Notes under the pieces: model-generated
Seen by the model: the letters and a program-made list of their open reading frames with translations, nothing else
What the model was told of the DNA's origin: nothing
The model's database searches: none
In this document: one piece after another, positions 10,406 through 19,307 of the stretch
Position numbering within the stretch: the first letter of the stretch is position 1
How the letters are laid out: the number at the start of each line of letters is the position of its first letter
Translations under genes and position numbers: made by a program
Assembly (NCBI RefSeq): GCF_003429565.1
Contig: NZ_QUAK01000025.1
Span: 1-64,000 of the forward strand
Length of the DNA: 64,000 bases
Direction of reading: 5' to 3'
Source: Streptomyces triticagri
GTDB lineage: Bacteria; Actinomycetota; Actinomycetes; Streptomycetales; Streptomycetaceae

Positions 10406-11017
10406 TCAGCGCACCAGACCCCACCGGAAGCCGAGCGCGACCGCGTGCGCACGGTCCGATGCGCCGAGCTTCTTGAACAGCCGGCGCGCATGCGTCTTGA
10501 CGGTGTCCTCGGAGAGGAAGAGCTCGCGCCCGATCTCCGCGTTCGACCGGCCGTGGCTCATGCCCTCGAGCACCTGGATCTCGCGCGCGGTGAGCGTGGG
10601 AGCGGCGCCCATCTCGGCGGAGCGGAGCCGGCGCGGGGCGAGCCGCCACGTCGGGTCGGCGAGCGCCTGCGTCACGGTCGCCCGCAGCTCGGCACGCGAG
10701 GCGTCCTTGTGCAGATAGCCGCGGGCACCGGCGGCGACCGCGAGCGCGACGCCGTCCAGATCCTCGGCGACCGTGAGCATGATGATCCGCGCGCCGGGGT
10801 CGGCCGACAGGAGCCGGCGCACCGTCTCCACGCCCCCGAGTCCGGGCATGCGTACGTCCATCAGAATCAGGTCCGAGCGGTCGGCGCCCCAGCGGCGGAG
10901 GACTTCCTCGCCGTTGGCCGCTGTCGTCACGCGCTCGACGCCGGGCACGGTCGCGACCGCGCGGCGGAGCGCCTCTCGGGCGAGCGGGGAGTCGTCGCAG
11001 ACGAGGACGGAAGTCAT
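10406..11017 (-). CDS. bldM: BldM, atypical response regulator of development
   Basis: The 203-residue protein has an N-terminal receiver domain (acidic pair Asp8-Asp9, Asp54 in LILMDVRMPG, Thr82, Lys104) and a C-terminal LuxR/FixJ helix-turn-helix (about 135-200, with LTAREIQVLEGMSHGRSNAEIGRELFLSEDTVKTH as its core, quoted here in part). The length and the divergent whiD neighbour match BldM of S. coelicolor. BldM controls early and late sporulation genes as a homodimer or with WhiI, and is thought to work without classical phosphorylation. No histidine kinase gene is nearby. A sigma-BldN-type promoter lies upstream at 11153-11180. Confidence 0.93.
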   Translation of the reverse strand: MTSVLVCDDSPLAREALRRAVATVPGVERVTTAANGEEVLRRWGADRSDLILMDVRMPGLGGVETVRRLLSADPGARIIMLTVAEDLDGVALAVAAGARGYLHKDASRAELRATVTQALADPTWRLAPRRLRSAEMGAAPTLTAREIQVLEGMSHGRSNAEIGRELFLSEDTVKTHARRLFKKLGASDRAHAVALGFRWGLVR

Positions 11018-11152
11018 GATTGGCGTCCTCCGCGGCTCTCACAGCTGCTGCGCGTCACCTTGAGCCTCCAGGCTGGGTACGAATCGTCACCTGTGCGGTT
11101 GACGCTCTCGGACATCTGCCCGAGCGCTTGGGTTTTCAACCGCCTCGCACTC

Positions 11153-11180
11153 TCAACGATGGTCACCCGAAAGGGTTACG
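11153..11180 (-). promoter_or_regulatory. Sigma-BldN-type promoter of bldM
   Basis: On the minus strand CGTAAC (11175-11180) and CGTTGA (11153-11158) are spaced by 16 bp, matching the reported sigma-BldN consensus at bldM. It lies about 135 bp upstream of the bldM start. The rest of the 390-bp bldM-whiD gap holds an AT-rich stretch and the inverted repeat at 11335. Confidence 0.75.
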
Positions 11181-11334
11181 GGTGGGGGCGCCCCCTTCGG
11201 CACTCTACGTAAGGGCGTGAATACACCAGAGAGTCCGCAGGTCATCGCGACGCCGCCGAGCAGTGTGCCCCATTCAGGCTGGATTTCTTCCCTTTTAGTG
11301 GTGTCTGAGGCTAGATTCGCAATGAGTCATATTT

Positions 11335-11357
11335 ACATCTCCTACGACAGTAGATGT
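11335..11357. promoter_or_regulatory. Inverted repeat upstream of whiD
   Basis: ACATCT (11335-11340) and AGATGT (11352-11357) form a perfect 6-bp inverted repeat. It encloses a second nested one, CTAC-GACA-GTAG. It lies about 50 bp before whiD in an AT-rich stretch and could be an operator or a leader hairpin. Confidence 0.4.
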
Positions 11358-11407
11358 ACCGTCGTGGGCACCGTAACCGCCTCAGAACGGCTGCAAGGGG
11401 ACACGCA

Positions 11408-11725
11408 ATGGCAGACTTCTCCCGCCTTCCCGGACCGAACGCTGATCTGTGGGACTGGCAGCTCCTGGCCGCGTGCCGAGGAGTCGACAGCTCGCTGTTC
11501 TTCCACCCGGAGGGCGAGCGGGGAGCGGCACGAAGCGCCCGTGAGAACTCGGCCAAAGAGGTCTGCATGAGGTGCCCGGTGCGCGCCGAGTGCGCCGCCC
11601 ACGCCTTGGCGGTGCGCGAGCCGTACGGGGTGTGGGGCGGCCTGACCGAGGACGAGCGCGAGGAGCTGATGGGCCGGGCGCGCAACCGGCTTGTGACCGC
11701 CGCGACCACGGCAGCACGCTCCTGA
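11408..11725 (+). CDS. whiD: WhiD, WhiB-like iron-sulfur regulator
   Basis: The 105-residue protein has the four cysteines of the WhiB-like family (Cys23, Cys53, Cys56, Cys62) that hold a [4Fe-4S] cluster, followed by the GVWGGL turn and a basic C-terminal tail for DNA contact. WhiD acts late in sporulation, probably with the principal sigma factor. Divergence from bldM is the S. coelicolor arrangement. The ATG at 11408 fits the start of WhiD, with AAGGGGA upstream; a longer frame begins at 11354 but has no recognisable extra domain. Confidence 0.92.
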   Translation: MADFSRLPGPNADLWDWQLLAACRGVDSSLFFHPEGERGAARSARENSAKEVCMRCPVRAECAAHALAVREPYGVWGGLTEDEREELMGRARNRLVTAATTAARS

Positions 11726-11756
11726 AGGAACGTTTCTTCGAAACCGCGCCCGCGTA

Positions 11757-11776
11757 CCCCCGCGAAGACGCGGGGG
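11757..11776. terminator. Bidirectional hairpin between whiD and the LysR gene
   Basis: CCCCCGCG (11757-11764) pairs with CGCGGGGG (11769-11776) around a 4-nt AAGA loop. It lies between the two convergent stop codons. Confidence 0.75.
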
Positions 11777-11777
11777 A

Positions 11778-12713
11778 TCAGTGCGCGGCAGCCGTGGCCA
11801 GCTCGTCGAGCGTCGCGGCGACGGCCGGGACCTGGGCGAGATCCGGCAGCGTGAGCGCGACGATCTCCCGCCGTACAGCCGGTTCGACCGTCACGGTCCG
11901 CACCCCGCGGGCCCGCACCGAGGCCAGCGCGAGCTCGGGCAGTACGGCGACACCGAGGCCCGCGGCGACCAGGCCGACCACCGCCGGATAGTCGTCCGTC
12001 GCGAAGTCGATGCGCGGCGCGAAGCCGGCGCTCTCGCACACCTCGACCAACTGCCGCCGGCAGCGCGGACATCCGGCGATCCACGGCTCGTCCGCGAACT
12101 CGGCGATCCCGACGGATTCCGCATCCGCGAGCCGGTGCCCCTCGGGGACCACGCCGACCAATCGGTCCGCCTGCACGGGGCGTACGACCAGATCGCTCCA
12201 GTCGTCCGCCGGGCGGGACACCGGCCGTTCCGCTTCAGTTGGCGCCCCGCGCCAGCCCTCCTCGTAGCGGAAGGCCAGGGCCACATCGCAGTCGCCCTCG
12301 CGGAGCATCTCCACCGAGCGCGGCGGCTCGGACTCCACCAGGGAGACCCGGGTGCCGGGATGGGCCGCGCGCAGTGCGGCGAGCGCGCCGGGCACCAGGG
12401 TCGAGCTGCCGCTCGGGAAGGAGACCAGACGCACCCGACCGGCCCGCAGGCCGGCGATCGCGGCGACTTCCTCCTCCGCCGCGGTGAGTCCCGCGATGAT
12501 CCCCGCGGCATGCCTGACCAGTGCTTCTCCTGCCTGGGTCAGACGCATCTCGCGTCCGGAGCGGATCAGCAGCGGGGTACCGGCCGACTGCTCGAGCGCC
12601 TTCATCTGCTGGCTCACCGCGGGCTGCGTACAGCCCAGTTCACGCGCTGCCGCGGAGAAGGAACCGGTGGCGGCGACGGCGCGCAGGACGCGGAGGTGAC
12701 GGGCCTCGATCAT
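11778..12713 (-). CDS. LysR-family transcriptional regulator
   Basis: The 311-residue protein has an N-terminal winged helix-turn-helix (about 5-60, including SFSAAARELGCTQPAVSQQ) and a two-lobed periplasmic-binding-like effector domain (about 90-300). Its effector pocket lies between the two lobes, but the ligand cannot be told. It is divergent from the MOSC gene with an 80-bp AT-richer gap, the usual arrangement for a LysR regulator and its target, so the MOSC gene is a candidate target. No clear T-N11-A operator was identified. Confidence 0.9.
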   Translation of the reverse strand: MIEARHLRVLRAVAATGSFSAAARELGCTQPAVSQQMKALEQSAGTPLLIRSGREMRLTQAGEALVRHAAGIIAGLTAAEEEVAAIAGLRAGRVRLVSFPSGSSTLVPGALAALRAAHPGTRVSLVESEPPRSVEMLREGDCDVALAFRYEEGWRGAPTEAERPVSRPADDWSDLVVRPVQADRLVGVVPEGHRLADAESVGIAEFADEPWIAGCPRCRRQLVEVCESAGFAPRIDFATDDYPAVVGLVAAGLGVAVLPELALASVRARGVRTVTVEPAVRREIVALTLPDLAQVPAVAATLDELATAAAH

Positions 12714-12793
12714 TCCTCGAGCATAAGGGAGTCTTGGAGAAAGCGGAGATTATTGCGTTGCGACTTTGGAATGGGCCGAATTAGCGTGGTGCC

Positions 12794-13462
12794 ATGAGGC
12801 TTCTCTCCGTGAATCTCGGCCGGGCCGAGTCCGTCACGTACTCCGATGCACCGTCCGGCACCAGCGGCATCGACAAGCGTCCCGTGGAGGGTCCGGTACG
12901 GATCGCCGAGCCGGGGCCGAAGGGCGTGGGCGCCAGCGGCGTCGCGGGGGACGCCGTCTGCGACACCCGGCACCACGGCGGGACCGATCAGGCCGTGTAC
13001 GCGTACGCCCGCGAGGATCTGGACTTCTGGGAGCGTGAGCTCGGCCGGGAGCTGGGGAACGGCAGCTTCGGGGAGAATCTGACCACGTCCGGCCTCGATG
13101 TGAACGGCGCCCGGATCGGCGAGCGCTGGCGGATCGGCCCCGATCTGGTGCTCGAAGTGTCCAGCAGCCGCATCCCCTGCCGTACGTTCGCGGAGTGGCT
13201 CGGTGAACAGGGCTGGGTCAAGCGGTTCACCGAGCGGGCCGCGCCCGGCGCCTATCTCCGGGTCGTGGAGCCGGGTGAGGTCAGGCCCGGCGATCCGATC
13301 GAGATCGTGCGCACGCCGGATCACGAGGTGACGGTGTCCTTCCAGTTCAGGGCCCATACGACGGAGCGCACGCTGCTGCCGCGGCTGCTCGCCGCCGGTG
13401 ATGCGCTGGGGCAGGAGGACGTGGCGACGGTCGCGAAGTACACGGCGGGGCTCAGGGGTTGA
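12794..13462 (+). CDS. MOSC domain protein (YiiM-like)
   Basis: The 222-residue protein is a stand-alone MOSC-domain protein: the GVAGDAVCDTRHHGGTDQAV region (about 49-68), GSFGENLTT (about 93-101) and SSSRIPCRTFAEWLG with the conserved cysteine. MOSC domains bind a pterin-type molybdenum cofactor. YiiM-type proteins reduce N-hydroxylated compounds, so a role in such detoxification is inferred from the family. It is divergent from the LysR regulator. The multicopper oxidase gene follows after 88 bp that hold two palindromes. Confidence 0.88.
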   Translation: MRLLSVNLGRAESVTYSDAPSGTSGIDKRPVEGPVRIAEPGPKGVGASGVAGDAVCDTRHHGGTDQAVYAYAREDLDFWERELGRELGNGSFGENLTTSGLDVNGARIGERWRIGPDLVLEVSSSRIPCRTFAEWLGEQGWVKRFTERAAPGAYLRVVEPGEVRPGDPIEIVRTPDHEVTVSFQFRAHTTERTLLPRLLAAGDALGQEDVATVAKYTAGLRG

Positions 13463-13471
13463 GGCCACCCT

Positions 13472-13483
13472 CCCCTTAAGGGG
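13472..13483. promoter_or_regulatory. 12-bp perfect palindrome
   Basis: CCCCTTAAGGGG lies 10 bp after the MOSC stop and about 70 bp before the multicopper oxidase start. It could be an operator or part of a terminator; no T-run follows. Confidence 0.35.
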
Positions 13484-13501
13484 CGGCACCGGGTTGGCTC
13501 A

Positions 13502-13522
13502 GGGCAGTTCCCGATACTGCCC
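13502..13522. promoter_or_regulatory. Inverted repeat upstream of the multicopper oxidase
   Basis: GGGCAGT (13502-13508) and ACTGCCC (13516-13522) form a perfect 7-bp inverted repeat around TCCCGAT. It ends 28 bp before the oxidase ATG. Its place close to the start favours an operator over a terminator; the binding protein is unknown. Confidence 0.4.
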
Positions 13523-13550
13523 GGGGCGGGCCGCGACCACGCTGGTTGCC

Positions 13551-15083
13551 ATGGCGAAGACTGGTGGCAGACGCAGGTGGAAGCGGATACTGATCGTCAC
13601 GGCGACGGTGGTCGGCGTGTTCGTGGCGTTGCTCGGGGGCGGTTTCGCGTGGCTGTGGACCACCGCCGATGTCAGCACCGTGGGCAAGGTGGACTTCAGC
13701 AATCGACTGGCCGTCCCGCCGCTCGCGAAGTCGACGGTGGACAAGGACGGCACACGGGTCTTCGACCTGCGCATGCAGTCGGGCCACAAGGAGTTCAACA
13801 AGGGCCGGCGGACGCCGACCTGGGGATTCAACGGCGACTATCTGGGCCCGACGCTGCGCGCCGAGCGCGGCGAGAAGGTCAAGGTCCGGATCGCGAACCG
13901 CCTGAAGGAAGCCTCCACCGTGCACTGGCACGGCATGCACCTGCCGGCCCGCATGGACGGCGGACCGCACCAGATGGTCGAGCCTGGCGACACCTGGTCG
14001 CCGCGGTGGAAGATCGACCAGCCGGCGTCCACTCTCTGGTACCACCCGCATCCGCACGGGGCGACCGAGAAGCACGTCCAGCGCGGACTCGCCGGCATGT
14101 TCCTGGTCGATGACAAGCCGTCGTCCGGTCTCGAGCTGCCGAAGAAGTACGGGGTCGACGATGTGCCGGTGATCGTGCAGGACGTGAAGTTCGACGGCGC
14201 GGACTTCGACCACGGGCACGGATTCATGCAGAGCACCGGCTTCCTGGGCGACCGCACGATGGTCAACGGCACCATGAAGCCCTACCAGGAGGTCGGTGAC
14301 GAACTCGTCCGACTGCGGCTGCTCAACGCCTCGACCGCCCGGATCTACGACTTCGGCCTCTCCGACGACCGCGAGTTCGCCCTCGTCGGCACGGACGGCG
14401 GGCTGCTCGAGTCGCCGGCCCGGATGAACCGCATCCAGCTCTCCCCGGGCGAACGGGCCGAGATCGTCGTACGGATGAAGCCCGGCGAGAAGACCGTGCT
14501 GCGCAGCTACTCGCACGACACCTACGGCGACGCCTGGCAGCAGCGCTTCAGCGGCGGCGACGACTCCTTCGACATCCTCCAGCTGCGCGCCGCGGACAAG
14601 CTCCGCCCCAGCCCTGAAATACCGGGAGAGCTCGGCGAGTTGGAGGTGCCACACGGCAAGGACTCGGCCCGGGAGCGGTTCTTCGAGCTGCGCACGAGCG
14701 GGATCAACGGCCGGGCGATGGACATGAGCCGTGTCGACGAGACCGTCACCCGCGGCACCACCGAGACCTGGACCGTGCGCAACGAGGACGGGGTCCCGCA
14801 CAACTTCCATGTGCACGATGTGCAGTTCAGGGTGCTCGAGGTGAACGGCAGGCGCCCGCCGGCCGAGCTGCGCGGCGCCAAGGACACGGTGTTCGTGCCC
14901 GGCGGGACCACGGTCAAGCTGGCGATGCGCTTCGACGGGCCGGCGGATCCGGACACTCCGTACATGTACCACTGCCATCTCCTCTTCCATGAAGACGGCG
15001 GGATGATGGGGCAGTTCGTGGTCGTCGACAAGGGCGACAAGGCCGGACGGCCGCCTGCGGGGCACGGTCACGGCGACCACTGA
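13551..15083 (+). CDS. Multicopper oxidase (CueO/bilirubin-oxidase type)
   Basis: The 510-residue protein has a basic N-terminus and one hydrophobic segment (about residues 11-36), so it is exported and may stay anchored. All four copper-ligand blocks are present: HWHGMH, WYHPHPHG, HNFHVHD and the C-terminal HCHLLFHEDGGMM with the type-1 Cys and Met. It oxidises a metal or phenolic substrate and reduces oxygen to water; Cu(I) or Mn(II) oxidation is possible, but the substrate cannot be fixed here. The RRRWKR start resembles an export signal without a clear twin-arginine motif. The ATG at 13551 has only a weak ribosome binding site, and two inverted repeats lie upstream. Confidence 0.9.
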   Translation: MAKTGGRRRWKRILIVTATVVGVFVALLGGGFAWLWTTADVSTVGKVDFSNRLAVPPLAKSTVDKDGTRVFDLRMQSGHKEFNKGRRTPTWGFNGDYLGPTLRAERGEKVKVRIANRLKEASTVHWHGMHLPARMDGGPHQMVEPGDTWSPRWKIDQPASTLWYHPHPHGATEKHVQRGLAGMFLVDDKPSSGLELPKKYGVDDVPVIVQDVKFDGADFDHGHGFMQSTGFLGDRTMVNGTMKPYQEVGDELVRLRLLNASTARIYDFGLSDDREFALVGTDGGLLESPARMNRIQLSPGERAEIVVRMKPGEKTVLRSYSHDTYGDAWQQRFSGGDDSFDILQLRAADKLRPSPEIPGELGELEVPHGKDSARERFFELRTSGINGRAMDMSRVDETVTRGTTETWTVRNEDGVPHNFHVHDVQFRVLEVNGRRPPAELRGAKDTVFVPGGTTVKLAMRFDGPADPDTPYMYHCHLLFHEDGGMMGQFVVVDKGDKAGRPPAGHGHGDH

Positions 15084-15103
15084 CCGGTCATTAACCTGAC
15101 CCC

Positions 15104-15877
15104 ATGACAACCGCTCTGATTACGGGCTCGACCGCTGGGATCGGTGCCGCCTTCGGTCGCCGGCTCGCCGCCGACGGGCACAACCTCGTCCTGGTCGCAC
15201 GCGATGTCGACCGACTGCGCGAGCAGGCCACCGAGTTGCACGACCGGCACGGCATCGAGGCCGAGGTGCTCGCGGCCGACCTGGCCACCGAGGAGGGCAT
15301 CAGCGCGGTCGAGGCGCGCCTCGCCGACCGTAAGCACCCGGTCGACCTGCTGGTGAACAACGCCGGGTTCGGCAACAAGGGCCGCTATCTCGACGTCCCG
15401 ATGGCCGACGAGCTGCGGATGCTGAAGGTGCACTGCGAGGCGGTGCTCCGGCTGACCTCGGCCGCAGCGGACGCCATGCGGGAGCGGGGGCGCGGCGGCG
15501 TGGTCAACGTCGCGTCGACGGCGGCCTTCGTGCCCCGGGGTACGTACGGCGCGTCCAAGGCCTGGGTCGTGCAGTTCACCCAGGGCGCGGCGAACGACCT
15601 GGCGGGGGCCGGCGTACGGCTGATGGCGCTGTGCCCGGGGTTCGTGCGCACCGAGTTCCACGAGCGGGCCGGTATGGGGACCGACAACATCCCCAAGTGG
15701 ATGTGGCTGGACGCGGACAAGCTGGTGTCGGCCGCGCTCGCCGACCTGGAGCGGGGCAAGTCGCTGTCGATCCCGGACCCGCGGTACAAGGCGATGATGG
15801 GCGCGGTGAAGTTCGTACCGCGGGGGCTGCTGGGCGGTGTCACCTCGCGTACGGGGCGGAAGTACGGGCCGCAGTAG
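15104..15877 (+). CDS. Short-chain dehydrogenase/reductase
   Basis: The 257-residue protein is a classical SDR. It has the NAD(P)-binding TGSTAGIG (about 7-14), the NNAG motif (about 85-88), the catalytic Ser in NVASTAA and the YGASK pair (Tyr and Lys of YxxxK). The Arg-rich stretch after the first strand hints at NADP preference. The substrate is unknown. It follows the multicopper oxidase by 20 bp on the same strand and may be cotranscribed. It is convergent with groEL1, with a hairpin between. Confidence 0.9.
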   Translation: MTTALITGSTAGIGAAFGRRLAADGHNLVLVARDVDRLREQATELHDRHGIEAEVLAADLATEEGISAVEARLADRKHPVDLLVNNAGFGNKGRYLDVPMADELRMLKVHCEAVLRLTSAAADAMRERGRGGVVNVASTAAFVPRGTYGASKAWVVQFTQGAANDLAGAGVRLMALCPGFVRTEFHERAGMGTDNIPKWMWLDADKLVSAALADLERGKSLSIPDPRYKAMMGAVKFVPRGLLGGVTSRTGRKYGPQ

Positions 15878-15907
15878 GGCACTTGGGCGCTGTTGGCGTA
15901 CGCACGA

Positions 15908-15939
15908 AGGCCCGGCCTCCCCGAAGGGAAGCCGGGCCT
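15908..15939. terminator. Bidirectional hairpin between SDR gene and groEL1
   Basis: AGGCCCGGC (15908-15916) and GCCGGGCCT (15931-15939) are perfectly complementary, and the loop can pair further (CTCCCC with GGGAAG in part). It serves both convergent genes. Confidence 0.85.
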
Positions 15940-15955
15940 CGACGACGCGGAGGCG

Positions 15956-17590
<1,635 letters not shown>

Positions 17591-17610
17591 TCAAGTCCTC
17601 TCAAAAAGAG

Positions 17611-17690
17611 CTGCGCCCCTGTCCGCCCGGCAATTTCTTGATTCGCGGGGGCCAGGGGCGCAGTGCAAAACTTCGGGAGCGGCTGCTCCC
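17611..17690 (-). promoter_or_regulatory. Two hairpins between groES and groEL1
   Basis: In transcription order, a 6-bp stem with a 4-base loop (GGGAGC at 17675-17680 with GCTCCC at 17685-17690) comes first. An 11-bp stem follows (CTGCGCCCCTG at 17611-17621 with CAGGGGCGCAG at 17653-17663). They may stabilise the groES message or let part of transcription stop before groEL1. Confidence 0.55.
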
Positions 17691-17721
17691 TGATCGGGAG
17701 CTGCTTGGCCCCCCAGGTGAA

Positions 17722-18030
17722 TTACTTCTCGACGATCGCGAGGACGTCGCGAGCCGAGAGGACGAGGTACTCCTCGCCGTTGTACTTCACCTCGGTGCCG
17801 CCGTACTTGCTGTACAGCACGATGTCGCCGGTCTTGACGTCGAGCGGCAGGCGCTCGCCGTTCTCGAAGCGGCCCGGGCCCACGGCGAGGACGACGCCCT
17901 CCTGGGGCTTCTCCTTCGCAGTGTCCGGGATGACCAGGCCAGAGGCCGTGGTCTGCTCGGCGTCGAGCGGCTGGACCACGATGCGGTCCTCGAGCGGCTT
18001 GATGGCAACCTTGGAGCTGGCGGTCGTCAC
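17722..18030 (-). CDS. groES: Co-chaperonin GroES
   Basis: The 102-residue protein forms the heptameric lid of GroEL. It has the family start [10 protein letters not shown], the mobile-loop region with [19 protein letters not shown] in part, and the strand [18 protein letters not shown] in part near the end. The GTG start at 18030 follows a strong GGGGGAGG. It is the first gene of the groES-groEL1 operon. The upstream region has a HrdB-type promoter and two CIRCE elements, which points to heat-shock control by HrcA. Confidence 0.96.
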   Translation of the reverse strand: MTTASSKVAIKPLEDRIVVQPLDAEQTTASGLVIPDTAKEKPQEGVVLAVGPGRFENGERLPLDVKTGDIVLYSKYGGTEVKYNGEEYLVLSARDVLAIVEK

Positions 18031-18129
18031 GATCCGACCTCCCCCTTCGGAGATCTCACGGGGTTAACTGTCTGAGGTGGCGACCAGGTGGATCCGTCGT
18101 CGCGGGTGCCGGACCTGCCCGTCGCTGTG

Positions 18130-18156
18130 TTGGCACTCTCCTTCGGGGAGTGCCAG
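18130..18156 (-). promoter_or_regulatory. CIRCE operator 1 (HrcA site)
   Basis: TTGGCACTC (18130-18138), a 9-bp spacer and GAGTGCCAG (18148-18156) give the CIRCE pattern with one mismatch in symmetry. It lies downstream of the likely transcription start of groES. Confidence 0.85.
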
Positions 18157-18161
18157 GGTTG

Positions 18162-18191
18162 AGACTATGACCGGGATTAGCACTCGGTCAA
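18162..18191 (-). promoter_or_regulatory. groES promoter (HrdB-type)
   Basis: On the minus strand TTGACC (18186-18191) and TAGTCT (18162-18167) are spaced by 18 bp. The -35 box lies inside CIRCE 2 and the -10 box between the two CIRCE elements, so HrcA would block it. Confidence 0.7.
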
Positions 18192-18203
18192 GCGGAGTGC
18201 CAA
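18177..18203 (-). promoter_or_regulatory. CIRCE operator 2 (HrcA site)
   Basis: TTAGCACTC (18177-18185), a 9-bp spacer and GAGTGCCAA (18195-18203) match the canonical CIRCE element with one difference. It overlaps the -35 box of the groES promoter. Confidence 0.92.
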
Positions 18204-18262
18204 TTCGCTGCGCTCTGCCGGTGGATTCGGTGTTGCGTGGGGTGGGGGTTCTGTTTACTGCC

Positions 18263-18397
18263 ACCGGCCCTGGCGGGCCTTGTCCTCAAACGCCGGACGG
18301 GCTGGATTGCCCTGGACAGGCCGTGTCCTCGGACGCCGGACAGGCTGGAATTGCCCTGGACAGGCCGTGTCCTCGGACGCCGGACAGGCTGGGTTGC
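18263..18397. repeat. Short repeats at the end of a deacetylase gene, with a 44-bp tandem duplication
   Basis: One copy of the window-wide unit GTCCTCAAACGCCGGACGGG starts at 18282. Two diverged copies follow (GTCCTCGGACGCCGGACAGG) inside a 44-bp unit tandemly repeated at 18306-18349 and 18350-18393. The stretch directly follows the stop of the deacetylase gene and shows no coding potential. Confidence 0.8.
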
Positions 18398-19288
18398 CTA
18401 CAGGTAGTCCTCCAGGCGGGCCACCGTATAGCCCTGGGACTGGATGTGGCGGAGCATGCGGGTGGTCATCTCGGTGAGGGACGTGCCGTGGAGTTCGTCG
18501 GGGCCGCGGAAGTGGGCCAGGATGATGTCGCCGGGGCGCAGGCCGTCGCCCTCCGCGTACCGCAGGTCGTTGATCTGCATCGATGCCCGCCAGGTGACCA
18601 GGGAACGGATGCCGCATTCGGCGGCGGCGCGCAGGGTGTCCGCGTTGTACTCGCCGTACGGCGGGCGGAAGAGGGTCGGGCGGATCCCGAAGCGCTGCTG
18701 GAGCTTGTCCTGCTGGCCGCAGATCTCCCAGCGCTGCCCCGCATACGAGAGTCCCGGCAGGTACGGGTGGTCCAGGGTGTGGTTCTGCACCGTGGCGCCG
18801 ACCGCGCGCAGCCGCCCGAAGTGGGCGTAGCCGGGTCCCGCGACGCTGTCGGTGAGGAACATGCTCACGGGGAGCCGCAGTTCGCGCACCATGCGGACGA
18901 AGCGTGGGTCGCGCTCGGCGCCGTCATCGAAGGTAAGGAAGACGACCTTGTCCTTGGTGGGGACGCGGTCGACGACCTGTGGCAGGCCCCCGTGCGCGCC
19001 GGGCCGGCTGCCGTGTTCCGCACGGGCGGGCGGTTTCGGGGGCGGAGCCAGCGGCTCGGTCAGGCCCCAGCGGCGGTGGGCGGCGGCGGAGGCGAGCTGC
19101 TCGCCCCGTGCGTCCTGGCGGTCCGCGCTTTCCGACGAGTGGGCCTCCCTGTGGTGGGCCGTTTCGCCGGCCTTGTGTGCCGCCTTGCGGCCGAGCCGTT
19201 CGATGGGGTCGACGGACTCGGCGCATCCGGTCAGGACGAGCGCACCGGCCGCGAGCACTCCGGCCAGCAGCCGGTACGCGCGCGTCAC
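18398..19288 (-). CDS. Polysaccharide deacetylase lipoprotein
   Basis: The 296-residue protein has a lipoprotein signal peptide with lipobox LTGC (Cys22) and a NodB-type deacetylase domain (about 115-296). The metal and catalytic motifs are TFDDG, the HxxxH of NHTLDH, and RPPYG. It removes acetyl groups from a wall or surface glycan outside the cell, anchored to the membrane. A charged linker (about 23-100) separates anchor and enzyme. It lies next to a paralogue on the same strand, 19 bp downstream of it, sharing the end motif ARLEDYL, so the pair arose by duplication. Confidence 0.9.
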   Translation of the reverse strand: MTRAYRLLAGVLAAGALVLTGCAESVDPIERLGRKAAHKAGETAHHREAHSSESADRQDARGEQLASAAAHRRWGLTEPLAPPPKPPARAEHGSRPGAHGGLPQVVDRVPTKDKVVFLTFDDGAERDPRFVRMVRELRLPVSMFLTDSVAGPGYAHFGRLRAVGATVQNHTLDHPYLPGLSYAGQRWEICGQQDKLQQRFGIRPTLFRPPYGEYNADTLRAAAECGIRSLVTWRASMQINDLRYAEGDGLRPGDIILAHFRGPDELHGTSLTEMTTRMLRHIQSQGYTVARLEDYL

Positions 19289-19307
19289 CGCAGGTCTCCG
19301 GCGCGGC

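Noticed and set aside
11260-11310. Sigma-WhiG-type second promoter of bldM (TAAA and GCCTGAAT on the minus strand)
   Set aside because: Spacing is 14 instead of about 15 and the -10 box differs from GCCGATAA at several bases; not strong enough to report.
13476-15110. Minus-strand open frame opposite the multicopper oxidase
   Set aside because: Low-complexity shadow; the oxidase with its copper motifs is on the plus strand.
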